The notes beneath the pieces are model-generated. The model saw only the letters and a list, made by a program, of their open reading frames with translations. It ran no database searches and was not told the DNA's origin. This document shows positions 8,431 through 15,453 of a stretch of 52,635 nucleotides of DNA, piece by piece. Position 1 is the stretch's first letter. Every line of letters begins with the position of its first letter. Both the position numbers and the translations under genes were made by a program. Source of the stretch: Candidatus Bacteroides pullicola (lineage in GTDB: Bacteria > Bacteroidota > Bacteroidia > Bacteroidales > Bacteroidaceae); NCBI GenBank assembly GCA_019115825.1, contig DXCV01000022.1:1-52635 (forward strand), written 5' to 3'.

Positions 8431-8504
8431 GTCTCTTTGGGAAAGAGACTTGAAAGAGACCTGAAAGAGACTTGAAAGAGACTTGAAAGAGACCTGAAAG
8501 AGAG
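8431..8504 (+). repeat. 11-bp tandem repeat array with inverted head (family A, locus 1)
   Basis: Five full units and one partial of AAAGAGACTTG/AAAGAGACCTG run from 8442 to 8504. They are preceded by a single inverted unit: GTCTCTTT (8431-8438), a GGG loop, then AAAGAGAC (8442-8449), giving a perfect 8-bp hairpin. All three frames contain stop codons, so the array is not coding. The same family occurs at 34279-34344 and 51042-51096, in the same orientation. Confidence 0.9.
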
Positions 8505-8560
8505 TTTTTGTACTCTGCAATGGTATCATATCTACCTTGAATGGATATTCTTGTAATATT

Positions 8561-8686
8561 TTAGAATAAGGGGACTAAGTGGACAGAATTGGATGACTTA
8601 CTTAATTCCAAGTAGGTCGCGGATGTAAATTGAACTGTGTCAGCAGACCAAAACTGCTTGTTTCCTTCCCGTTGGTCAAAAGCCAT
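8561..8686 (-). CDS. Possible 41-aa small ORF after the recombinase gene
   Basis: An ATG-initiated frame of 41 codons begins 8 bp after the recombinase stop codon on the same strand. The product starts MAFDQREGNKQFW and ends SNSVHLVPLF. I do not recognise it, and it has no clear domain or signal peptide. It may be chance or the remnant of a gene end. The rest of 8505-8694 shows nothing else. Confidence 0.2.
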   Translation of the reverse strand: MAFDQREGNKQFWSADTVQFTSATYLELSKSSNSVHLVPLF

Positions 8687-8694
8687 ACTCTGAA

Positions 8695-9648
8695 TTACGG
8701 TTCTGCTATTCCAAGGAACTTGCTCATACGTTCAACACACTTCTTTTTCTGACTAAGATTTGGATGCACATATAAGTTAAGTGTTGTCGCCACATTGGAA
8801 TGACCGAGTATCACGCTTACTGTTTTATAATCGCACTGGCTTTCTATACACCGGGTTGCAAAGGTGTGCCTAAGGCCATGAAATACGATTTGAGGTATTC
8901 CGAGACGCTTTAATAACCGGGAAAAATAGTCACGATAAGAGCGAGGCTCTTTGGAATGTTCTGATGTGCCGACCACAAACGGAGAGGTTGCGGTTTTCTT
9001 GACCGTTTTCAGACATTGGAACAATTGTTTGGAGATGGGTATCTCACGGCATGAATTTCTTGTTTTGGGCGATGATTGTATTTTCTCGGTGGATTTCAAC
9101 TCGCAATTGTAAACCCGTCCAACGGTATGCCTTACTGTGATAATCCGTTGGCGGAAGTCCACATCTTGCCATTGCAGTGCGCATACTTCTCCTATTCTCA
9201 TACCTGTGCAGAGAGACAACAGTACACCTATATTCTGTGCTGTCGGTTTTTCAATCAGATGTCGCATCAGTATGCGTTGATGTTCTATTGCCAAAGTTGG
9301 CAGTCGGCTCATTTCTGTATCTGTAGGATACTCTATTTCCCAATCCTCGAATGGAAAAACTTTATGTTTTCTTCCGTATTTGGCTACAGATTTTAATACG
9401 GCTACCATATCCCTTACGGTTTTACGCGCAAGGCCGCATGAAAGTTTATGAATGACAAACTGCTGGACTTCATCCTCTGTGATGGCTGTTTTAGTACCAA
9501 AATAAGGCTGCAAATGGGTTTGTAGCGTTAGCAAATAAGCACACATGGTAGAGTGCTTTACTATCGGGCGTTTGGTTTCGCACCAACTTTTTGAAATTTC
9601 TTGAAATGTTTTCTGCATATACAATTTTGAGGAAGTTAATACTTTCAT
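8695..9648 (-). CDS. Tyrosine recombinase (phage integrase family)
   Basis: This 317-aa site-specific recombinase has an N-terminal SAM-like core-binding domain (about residues 12-100) and a C-terminal catalytic domain. The catalytic residues are visible: R151 in TGMRIGEV, H257 and R260 in HGLRHTFATR, H283 in LGHSNVATTL, and the nucleophile Y293 in NLYVHP. Size and N-terminus resemble the Bacteroides recombinases encoded next to invertible hsdS genes more than large element integrases. It is the last gene of the minus-strand run methyltransferase - ORF6N - DUF262/HNH - recombinase. It may invert the methyltransferase tails at 11.5-12.1 kb, but that link is inference; it could instead be the integrase that brought in the island. 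Confidence 0.93.
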   Translation of the reverse strand: MKVLTSSKLYMQKTFQEISKSWCETKRPIVKHSTMCAYLLTLQTHLQPYFGTKTAITEDEVQQFVIHKLSCGLARKTVRDMVAVLKSVAKYGRKHKVFPFEDWEIEYPTDTEMSRLPTLAIEHQRILMRHLIEKPTAQNIGVLLSLCTGMRIGEVCALQWQDVDFRQRIITVRHTVGRVYNCELKSTEKIQSSPKTRNSCREIPISKQLFQCLKTVKKTATSPFVVGTSEHSKEPRSYRDYFSRLLKRLGIPQIVFHGLRHTFATRCIESQCDYKTVSVILGHSNVATTLNLYVHPNLSQKKKCVERMSKFLGIAEP

Positions 9649-9686
9649 AACTCCCTCAAAATACGCATATTTTGTGATATATTACA

Positions 9687-10859
9687 TTATTTGTTGCCTT
9701 TTGAACGGTTATGTGTCTTGCACAGCATTTCGCAATTTTCAATAGAAGTAGCACCGCCTTTGCTCCATGCGGTCACATGGTCGGCATCCATTTCATTGAA
9801 CTTGTAAATTCGTGTTTTGTTGGCATTGTCGCCTATGGCACACAGAGGGCAGTTGGAAATGCCTTTTTCTTTGGCTGCCTCGGTTTGGCGGGTATATGCT
9901 GCACGTTTAGTTGACTCCTCGAACAAACGGATTTGAAGCAGGCTTTTGTCTTGTTCGCTACCTAAGACGTACTCATAGATATTGCGTGGGCATTTGATGC
10001 TCTCATCTGCTTGCAGGGCAAGCACACGCTCTGTTACATGGTCGATGCTGTAAGGTGTCTTATGGTAAGTTTCGTAGAGTCGCCCCCATTCCAGACCGCA
10101 CATATCCCGTTCCACCATAGTGAATGTAGTGGAAACCCAGTCTATCACGGAGCGGAAATAGTTTTCAAGTTCGCTTATGGAGCTGTCGCGTCGGTGCTGG
10201 CTCATGTAGGCATCTATGGTCACTCCTCTGCTTGCGCATACCCATTTTAGGGCTTCCGCTAAATAATCTTGACGTTTGACATCTCCCTTTATGTAATGGC
10301 TCCATTTTTGGACTTCGGCGTTCTGTGAGTTGCTGAACACGCGCTTAGCTGCCGTAACAAACTCACCTGAATAAATGGCATTGAGCTTTTCCTGCTCGTT
10401 CAGCGGTACACCCGTGATGTTGATCGTTTGAAACCAATCTTTTATTTCTCCTTCTTCTCCCTCGCATTCGTAGATAAGCAATGGGGACAGCATAATCCTT
10501 TGTTGCAATTCTTGGGGCAAACCTGAGAAATACTGTACATTGTCGTTGGCATCTTTTATGGCAAATTTCCCAGTGACGAACCGACCAAAAGAAGTGATGC
10601 GTTGCTGCCCGTCAAGCACCTCATACCGTCCATCACTTGTACGGTTGAAGTATATCAGCCCAATGGGGTAGCCTTTCAACAGAGATTCGATGACTGCCAC
10701 ATCCCGTTTACCGTCATTGTAGATGTAATGACGCTGGTACTCAGGCTGGATGGTAAGCCGTCCGTCAAGACCGAACAGACCTTTCCCTTCCAATTCATTG
10801 TATGTGAAACCTTTGCAGACATCTGCAACAGTCCATTCTGTATGTAATGTTGTTTTCAT
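9687..10859 (-). CDS. DUF262 domain protein with C-terminal HNH nuclease
   Basis: This 390-aa protein joins an N-terminal DUF262 domain (ParB/sulfiredoxin-like NTPase-nuclease fold; PEYQR at 39-43 and the hallmark DGQQR at 83-87) to a C-terminal HNH nuclease. The HNH part shows CPLC (337-340), DADH (358-361), CEMLC (376-380) and HN (383-384), so the zinc-binding and catalytic residues appear intact. DUF262 is the core of GmrS/BrxU-type type IV restriction enzymes, which cut modified foreign DNA. Single-chain DUF262-HNH proteins often occur in defence islands. It lies close to an adenine methyltransferase, which suggests a restriction or anti-phage role; direct evidence is lacking. Confidence 0.9.
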   Translation of the reverse strand: MKTTLHTEWTVADVCKGFTYNELEGKGLFGLDGRLTIQPEYQRHYIYNDGKRDVAVIESLLKGYPIGLIYFNRTSDGRYEVLDGQQRITSFGRFVTGKFAIKDANDNVQYFSGLPQELQQRIMLSPLLIYECEGEEGEIKDWFQTINITGVPLNEQEKLNAIYSGEFVTAAKRVFSNSQNAEVQKWSHYIKGDVKRQDYLAEALKWVCASRGVTIDAYMSQHRRDSSISELENYFRSVIDWVSTTFTMVERDMCGLEWGRLYETYHKTPYSIDHVTERVLALQADESIKCPRNIYEYVLGSEQDKSLLQIRLFEESTKRAAYTRQTEAAKEKGISNCPLCAIGDNANKTRIYKFNEMDADHVTAWSKGGATSIENCEMLCKTHNRSKGNK

Positions 10860-10875
10860 GATTTCAATTTAATAA

Positions 10876-11496
10876 TTATTCTACTTCTGTATGATCTTCA
10901 TCGTTTCTTCTTTTCACCCGTTTTACCGTATGTTTGATTTTGCCTATCAGGAAGTTGATTTCAAGACTTGATTCCGTTTCGGATGTTTCCAAATCTGGCA
11001 TGACAATGCTGGAGAGCATTTCCCCGAAGTGATGCATCTTTGACTGTTGCCTGTCGGCGTCCGTTTCTTCATGCAGATTGCGGAGTTCTCTTTTGAGTTG
11101 TCGAACGGTAGCAAAAGTTTCTATAATGGCAATGGTAGTTTGTGTGGCTTGTGGGCTTTTCAGAATAGTAGCAAGCATGTATAGTCCTTTTTCGGTGAAA
11201 GCTTTGGGCATAACCGGAGAAAACTTCAATTTAGGGTTATCGAAATTTTCGATAACCTGCCTCTTTTCCTCTTTTGTCAAGGTCAAGATATAACCATTCG
11301 GAAATTTGTCCGGGTTGTTTTTAACAGCCTCATTGATGCGCATAGTCTCTACCCCGTAGAGTTTGGCCACATCGGCATCCAATATCACCTGGCAATTTCT
11401 GACAAGTATGATTTTTTGTCGCACTTGTTCAAACAGGCTGATTGTGCTTAGAGAAGTGCTTTTTGTTTTTTTACTTATATAATTGTCTTTTTCCAT
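10876..11496 (-). CDS. ORF6N domain-containing DNA-binding protein
   Basis: This 206-aa protein carries an ORF6N domain, a KilA-N-related DNA-binding module of phages and mobile elements, at about residues 22-105 (KIILVRNCQVILDADVAKLYGVET, NNPDKFPNGYILTLT, FTEKGLYMLATIL). A helical C-terminal region follows. ORF6N genes are frequent in Bacteroidales mobile islands and often sit next to invertible loci. Its start is 27 bp from the first methyltransferase tail (11524), which runs away on the other strand. It ends 16 bp before the DUF262 gene, so the two are probably one transcript. Function is unproven. Confidence 0.9.
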   Translation of the reverse strand: MEKDNYISKKTKSTSLSTISLFEQVRQKIILVRNCQVILDADVAKLYGVETMRINEAVKNNPDKFPNGYILTLTKEEKRQVIENFDNPKLKFSPVMPKAFTEKGLYMLATILKSPQATQTTIAIIETFATVRQLKRELRNLHEETDADRQQSKMHHFGEMLSSIVMPDLETSETESSLEINFLIGKIKHTVKRVKRRNDEDHTEVE

Positions 11497-11523
11497 GATT
11501 AAATTTAAAACATTATATCGTTA

Positions 11524-11670
11524 GTTGAAATCTTAGGTGCAACTGAAAGTGAGGGAAAAGGATTTTCTAATAACTTGTGGAAAACAAGCAGTAATGTCGC
11601 CCAGCCACTCGTTGATGGAGAACGAAAATTCAAGCGGATATTTATCAAAAACAATGTTCATAGCTCATAA
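11524..11670 (+). pseudogene. Silent methyltransferase C-terminal tail 'a'
   Basis: From GTT at 11524 an open frame of 48 codons encodes VEILGATESEGKGF.. and ends ..KFKRIFIKN plus six residues. It begins with the same EILG motif as the other tails and ends like EcoRI-family adenine methyltransferases (conserved R-I-F-I-basic end). It has no body of its own upstream: only 27 bp separate it from the divergent ORF6N start. Its first bases, TTGAAATCTTAGG (11525-11537), match the start of tails b and c; AAC at 11541-11543 also matches. Confidence 0.7.
11525..11543 (+). repeat. Putative recombination site copy 1
   Basis: TTGAAATCTTAGG followed by TGCAAC matches 16 of 19 bases of the exact pair at 11700-11718 and 12069-12087. 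It is in direct orientation to copy 2 and inverted relative to copy 3. Confidence 0.6.
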
Positions 11671-11698
11671 CATTATGTTGATGAAAAATACAAAGCTC

Positions 11699-11866
11699 TT
11701 TGAAATCTTAGGGATAACTGATAGAGGAAATATGTGGGGCTTGAAAACCAAAGAATACACCATTTCAGACACACCTAACTTTGCGGATTTGAACCGTAGG
11801 GGAACTGTTCGGAGCAATGGCTTTTTAGCCTCAACATATGCTCGATTACTCATACGCAAATTATGA
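11699..11866 (+). pseudogene. Silent methyltransferase C-terminal tail 'b'
   Basis: From TTT at 11699 an open frame of 55 codons encodes FEILGITDRGNMWGLKTKEY.. and ends ..STYARLLIRKL, a typical EcoRI-family methyltransferase C-terminus. It has no methyltransferase body upstream. Its stop (11864-11866) touches the stop of the opposite-strand tail c (11861-11863), so tails b and c meet tail to tail between the two inverted sites. Inversion between 11700-11718 and 12069-12087 would put this tail behind the methyltransferase body. Confidence 0.75.
11700..11718 (+). repeat. Putative recombination site copy 2
   Basis: TTGAAATCTTAGGGATAAC is identical over 19 bp to the reverse complement of 12069-12087. 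The pair bounds a segment of about 350 bp that holds tails b and c. Confidence 0.75.
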
Positions 11867-12088
11867 TTTGATATGTCTAATAAGAACTCTTGCATAAACT
11901 TGGGTATAATATCGTCCGTTAACCATATAATATGTTTCATTATGAGGAATTTCGGAATGTTGCAATACAGCCCCGTCATTGAGTTTCGTCACTTTGGATT
12001 CTTTTCCATGACGGTCAACTTGGATTTGCTCAGGGTAAGTCTTGGAAGCACTGCCGAACCAAGTTTTTGTTATCCCTAAGATTTCAAT
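11861..12088 (-). pseudogene. Methyltransferase C-terminal tail 'c', adjacent to the body but out of frame
   Basis: Reading on the - strand from 12088, an open frame encodes IEILGITKTWFGSASKTYPE.. and ends ..YYTQVYARVLIRHIK(S), about 75 residues. This is the expected C-terminal part of the EcoRI-family methyltransferase at 12076-13056. The body reaches this point one base out of register: it reads CAA TTG AAA, whereas all three tails need xTT GAA ATC. One missing T in the family motif PEQFEI would explain it. Translation of the body therefore stops at 12076 without the tail. Confidence 0.75.
12069..12087 (-). repeat. Putative recombination site copy 3 (inverted)
   Basis: On the - strand this reads TTGAAATCTTAGGGATAAC, identical to copy 2 at 11700-11718 but in the opposite orientation. 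It lies exactly at the junction of methyltransferase body and tail. Confidence 0.75.
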
Positions 12089-13056
12089 TGCTCCGGACAA
12101 TACTTTATCAGAAATGAAATAGGCACACCCATCACGCCGTCATAATCCGATGGTATCGCATCAGTAAACGGTACTTCTATTGCATCGTAATTATCATAAT
12201 GGGCATAAGTGGTTTTACCACGTATTTCTTTATGTTTGGAATATCGTAGATTATCGGCCATTGTCATCAATGAAAGAGGCTGGTGGCGGCGTCCATGTTC
12301 TATGCTTGTAAACCAGCAAGAGTTTCCTAATCGAGTATAATTCCCGATATACCCTAATCTGGCAGCTTTTTGTCTATCCTTATCGTCAACTTTGGCTCCT
12401 TCAGGAACACCAAACACCATATCATTGCCATTTCCTGTTGCCCCAAGCCATATCTGATTACTTTTTATCAAGGGGAAAACTTCTTTATAAGTAATGGCAT
12501 TCATGTTACCTATAACCGCAAACCTTTTTCCTCCCTCCATTATCCATGCCAAGAATTCCCTGAAAAGAGAAAATGGAGGATTGGTGATGATAAAGTCTGC
12601 CTCATCTCGCAATTTAGTGACTTCTTTGCTACGGAAATCACCGTCACCGTCCAAATATTCCCACTCAAGGTCGTCTATATTGATACGCCCGTCGCCGCTT
12701 TTGTCTTGTTCTAATACGAAAATCTTCCCTTTGATGGAAGTCTTGGCACTGTCGAATTGTGGAGCTTCCTGCTCGAACAATGACGGTTGGTAAGGCACTT
12801 TATATCGTTTGCTATCCGGCGCATAACTCGTAGAAATCAATTTTTTCAACCCAAGTTCATCGAATTTGGCGGCAAAAAAACGTGTGAAGTTACTCCATTC
12901 AGGGTCATCGCAAGGCAATAAAATCGTCTTTCCCCTGAACACATTTGGGTCATATTCAAGGTATGCGTTCATCTCAATTTCTATATCATGGAATTGAGTA
13001 TAGAACTCATCGTTCTTGGCCGCTTTTGCTTCTTTCAAATTACTATTTGCCATCAT
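12076..13056 (-). CDS. EcoRI-family adenine-specific DNA methyltransferase, body
   Basis: This 326-aa frame matches the adenine-specific methyltransferase EcoRI family (PF13651). The catalytic motif IV is NPPF at residues 159-162 (DFIITNPPFSLFREF). Family landmarks include KAAKNDEFYTQ near the N-terminus, LLPCDDPEWSNF, the acidic segment DKSGDGRINIDDLEWEYL and GVMGVPISFLIKY at the end. The enzyme would add a methyl group to adenine N6 at a specific site. The frame ends early (PEQLKS) because of a one-base shift just before the C-terminal tail at 11861-12088. The start is 13056 or the adjacent ATG at 13053. Whether the truncated protein is active is unknown. Confidence 0.88.
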   Translation of the reverse strand: MMANSNLKEAKAAKNDEFYTQFHDIEIEMNAYLEYDPNVFRGKTILLPCDDPEWSNFTRFFAAKFDELGLKKLISTSYAPDSKRYKVPYQPSLFEQEAPQFDSAKTSIKGKIFVLEQDKSGDGRINIDDLEWEYLDGDGDFRSKEVTKLRDEADFIITNPPFSLFREFLAWIMEGGKRFAVIGNMNAITYKEVFPLIKSNQIWLGATGNGNDMVFGVPEGAKVDDKDRQKAARLGYIGNYTRLGNSCWFTSIEHGRRHQPLSLMTMADNLRYSKHKEIRGKTTYAHYDNYDAIEVPFTDAIPSDYDGVMGVPISFLIKYCPEQLKS

Positions 13057-13124
13057 ATTTTCTTTTCGTTGTTTACCATGTTATCTACTAATCTTGTTAG
13101 GTATTAACAAGTGTCTGACAGTTA

Positions 13125-13132
13125 CAAAGGTA
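13125..13132 (-). promoter_or_regulatory. -7 promoter element of the methyltransferase gene
   Basis: On the - strand this reads TACCTTTG, 68 bp upstream of the methyltransferase start. The leader contains a small hairpin: CTTGTTA (13093-13099) paired with TAACAAG (13105-13111). No inverted recombination site flanks the promoter, so the visible variation is in the tails, not in promoter orientation. Confidence 0.7.
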
Positions 13133-13222
13133 CAAAATTTTATTTGGTAATTGACTCGTTTTAGAAAAGAAAAGTTTCTATGTTTGTATACGTTGACTGT
13201 GGATAGTCCTGCAAGAGCCCAA

Positions 13223-13612
13223 TCAGTCGCTTTCAGCAAAAACCGTCCCTGCCCATCCTCCAGCAAAGGCGGCCCCTACGCCCAACAGGATGCTCAGCGT
13301 GATGTAGAGGAAGAAAGTGCCGTAGAAGCCTTGCTTGAGCATCGTCATCCCTTCGTGGCTGAAGGTGGAGAAGGTAGTGAAGCCTCCGCAAAGTCCCGTG
13401 GTGAGCAGCAACCGGGTGTCGTCCGACAGGTTGAAGCGGGCCGTCCAGGCATAGAACAGGCCAATGCAGAAACTGCCCAGGATGTTGACGCTGAGCGTTG
13501 CCCACGGGAAAAGGAAGGGCGTGATGCGTTGGTGCAACATCAGTTGGACGCCATAGCGGAGCAAGCTGCCCGCGCCGCCTCCCAGGAAAATGAAAAGCAA
13601 GGTTTTGGCCAT
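13223..13612 (-). CDS. crcB: CrcB-family fluoride ion channel
   Basis: This small four-helix inner-membrane protein (129 aa from the chosen start) belongs to the CrcB/Fluc family, which exports fluoride as a dual-topology dimer. The signatures GGGAGSLLRYG (start) and GLCGGFTTFSTFS (third helix, pore) are present. The frame is open up to 13639, but the -7 element at 13641-13648 places the transcription start inside that extension, so the ATG at 13612 (MAKTLLFIFLG) is preferred. The leader is too short to hold a fluoride riboswitch. Confidence 0.93.
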   Translation of the reverse strand: MAKTLLFIFLGGGAGSLLRYGVQLMLHQRITPFLFPWATLSVNILGSFCIGLFYAWTARFNLSDDTRLLLTTGLCGGFTTFSTFSHEGMTMLKQGFYGTFFLYITLSILLGVGAAFAGGWAGTVFAESD

Positions 13613-13640
13613 AATGAGGTGAAATAATACTAAAGACATG

Positions 13641-13648
13641 CAAAGGTA
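13641..13648 (-). promoter_or_regulatory. -7 promoter element of crcB
   Basis: On the - strand this reads TACCTTTG, 28 bp upstream of the chosen crcB start. Confidence 0.7.
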
Positions 13649-13713
13649 AGCAAATAATTCTTCAAGATAGATAAGAAAGGTCCTCAGAGTTGGTCAGTCC
13701 GATAAAGATTCGT

Positions 13714-13829
13714 ACCTTTGTATGCTTATGTTAAGCTACAAGGTAAAAAGTTGTAGTTTTCATGCAGGTGTTAGTTTTTGAAGCCGTTTCCGGAGGCAGG
13801 TTTCTGCAGGCGGGGGCGGCTTCTTTTTT
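13714..13829 (+). ncRNA. Candidate small RNA (promoter plus terminator, no gene)
   Basis: A consensus -7 element TACCTTTG (13714-13721) is followed about 60 bp later by a terminator-like hairpin: GAAGCCG (13780-13786) pairs with CGGCTTC (13817-13823), then six T residues (13824-13829). Transcription would start near 13728 and give an RNA of about 100 nt. No convincing protein is encoded; very short frames exist (19 codons from about 13723; 29 codons from 13762). The element lies between divergent crcB and the PurF-like gene, which has its own promoter at 13897. It could also be a leader-peptide transcript. Confidence 0.45.
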
Positions 13830-13896
13830 GACCTCTATTTCGAGGGGATGAGAAAGAAAACTTCGCCCTGTTTATCGGATGCAGCCGTTTTTTTTG

Positions 13897-13904
13897 TACC
13901 TTTG
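13897..13904 (+). promoter_or_regulatory. -7 promoter element of the PurF-like gene
   Basis: TACCTTTG, 33 bp before the start codon of the PurF-like gene. Confidence 0.75.
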
Positions 13905-13937
13905 CGCGCATAAATGCTAAATTAAAATACATAGTTT

Positions 13938-15347
13938 ATGGGAGGCTTTTTTGGTACAATAGCCAAGGCGCAATGTGTGACCGACTTGTTTTATGGCACA
14001 GATTATAACTCGCACTTGGGAACCCGACGCGGAGGCATGGCCACGTATGATGCAGAGAAGAAACAATTTACCCGTTCCATCCATAACTTGGAAAGTACGT
14101 ACTTCCGAACGAAATTTGAAGACGAATTAGACAAGTTTTCCGGCAACTCCGGTATAGGCATCATCAGTGACACCGACGCGCAACCCATCATCATCAATTC
14201 CCACCTCGGGCGTTTCGCCATCGTGACCGTAGCCAAGATTCAGAACATCCAAGAGCTGGAGGGCGAATTGCTCGCTCAAAACATGCACTTCGCCGAGTTG
14301 AGTTCCGGCAAGACTAATCAAACTGAACTTATCGCCCTGCTCATTATTCAAGGCAAGACTTTCGTGGAAGGCATAGAGAATGTCTACAACCGCATCAAAG
14401 GGTCATGCTCCATGCTTTTGCTGACGGAAGATGGTATCATAGCTGCCCGCGACAAGTGGGGGCGCACACCTATAGTAATAGGGCGCAAGGAAGGAGCCTA
14501 CGCCGCAAGCAGCGAGTCGAGCAGTTTTCCCAACTTGGATTATCAGATAGACAGTTACCTGGGTCCGGGTGAAATCGTGCGCTTGCGTGCCGACGGCATC
14601 GAGCAGATGCGTAAGCCGAACGACAAGATGCAGATTTGCTCTTTCTTGTGGGTGTACTATGGCTTCCCCACTTCTTGCTACGAAGGCCGCAACGTGGAGG
14701 AAGTCCGTTTCCTCTCCGGCTTGAAGATGGGACAGACCGACCAGTCGGAGGTGGATTGTGCCTGTGGCATACCCGATTCGGGCGTGGGCATGGCGTTAGG
14801 ATATGCTGAAGGCAAAGGGGTGCCTTATCATCGTGCCATAGCCAAATATACGCCCACCTGGCCGCGCAGCTTCACGCCCAGCCGTCAAGAACTGCGTAAT
14901 CTAGTGGCCAAGATGAAACTGATACCCAATCAGGCCATGTTGCGCGACAAGCGGGTGCTGTTTTGCGATGACTCGATTGTGCGTGGCACCCAGCTGCGCG
15001 ACAATGTGAAGGTGCTCTTCGACTGCGGAGCCAAGGAGGTGCATATCCGCATCGCTTGTCCGCCGTTGATTTATGCCTGTCCTTTCATCGGTTTCACCGC
15101 ATCGCGCAGCAACCTTGAGCTGATAACCCGCCGCATCATCAAGGAACTGGAAGGCGATGAGAACAAGAACCTGGAGAAATATGCAACGACCGGTTCGCCT
15201 GAATATGAGAAGATGGTGGAAATCATTCGTGAGAGATTCGGATTGAATTCTTTGAAATTCAATACTGTAGAAACATTGGTAGAGTCCATCGGACTGCCCA
15301 AATGCAAGCTTTGCACGCATTGTTTCGACGGTACGGGGTGCTTTTGA
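13938..15347 (+). CDS. PurF-like amidophosphoribosyltransferase homologue lacking the N-terminal cysteine
   Basis: This 469-aa protein has the two-domain layout of PurF, an N-terminal Ntn glutaminase and a C-terminal phosphoribosyltransferase. The PRPP-binding loop is intact ([14 protein letters not shown], about residues 345-358) and so is the Cys-rich end (CKLCTHC), as in Fe-S-containing PurF. The N-terminus reads MGGFFG where active PurF has MCGIFG, so the catalytic cysteine that releases ammonia from glutamine is a glycine. It therefore probably cannot use glutamine; it may use free ammonia, partner with another enzyme, or do something else. No other purine genes are adjacent. The glutaminase-like fold otherwise looks whole ([13 protein letters not shown]). 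Confidence 0.85.
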   Translation: MGGFFGTIAKAQCVTDLFYGTDYNSHLGTRRGGMATYDAEKKQFTRSIHNLESTYFRTKFEDELDKFSGNSGIGIISDTDAQPIIINSHLGRFAIVTVAKIQNIQELEGELLAQNMHFAELSSGKTNQTELIALLIIQGKTFVEGIENVYNRIKGSCSMLLLTEDGIIAARDKWGRTPIVIGRKEGAYAASSESSSFPNLDYQIDSYLGPGEIVRLRADGIEQMRKPNDKMQICSFLWVYYGFPTSCYEGRNVEEVRFLSGLKMGQTDQSEVDCACGIPDSGVGMALGYAEGKGVPYHRAIAKYTPTWPRSFTPSRQELRNLVAKMKLIPNQAMLRDKRVLFCDDSIVRGTQLRDNVKVLFDCGAKEVHIRIACPPLIYACPFIGFTASRSNLELITRRIIKELEGDENKNLEKYATTGSPEYEKMVEIIRERFGLNSLKFNTVETLVESIGLPKCKLCTHCFDGTGCF

Positions 15348-15372
15348 TGACAAAATGATGAAAATATACGTG

Positions 15373-15411
15373 AAAAGGGGCGTGGATTGCTTGGCAATTC
15401 GCGCCCCTTTT
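15373..15411 (+). terminator. Intrinsic terminator after the PurF-like gene
   Basis: AAAAGGGGCG (15373-15382) pairs with CGCCCCTTTT (15402-15411), followed by T-rich sequence. It lies between the PurF-like gene and pepT and inside the over-long pepT frame, supporting the later pepT start. Confidence 0.7.
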
Positions 15412-15453
15412 CTTAATTTTACAGCGGAAAATGGAAATTATCATTTAGCATAT

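Noticed and set aside
8442..8504. CRISPR array
   Set aside because: Units are contiguous 11-mers without spacers and no cas genes are present.
11665..11979. A 104-codon minus-strand frame between the methyltransferase tails
   Set aside because: It overlaps tails b and c, which have clear family similarity, and its own product shows no domain.
13125..13132. Invertible promoter before the methyltransferase
   Set aside because: No inverted repeat pair flanks the -7 element; only a small 7-bp hairpin in the leader was found.
8505..13222. Flanking direct repeats (att sites) for the recombinase island
   Set aside because: Comparing 8505-8694 with 13057-13222 by eye gave no shared sequence long enough to claim.
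13613..13640. Fluoride riboswitch before crcB
   Set aside because: Only about 20 nt lie between the predicted transcription start and the start codon, too short for the aptamer.
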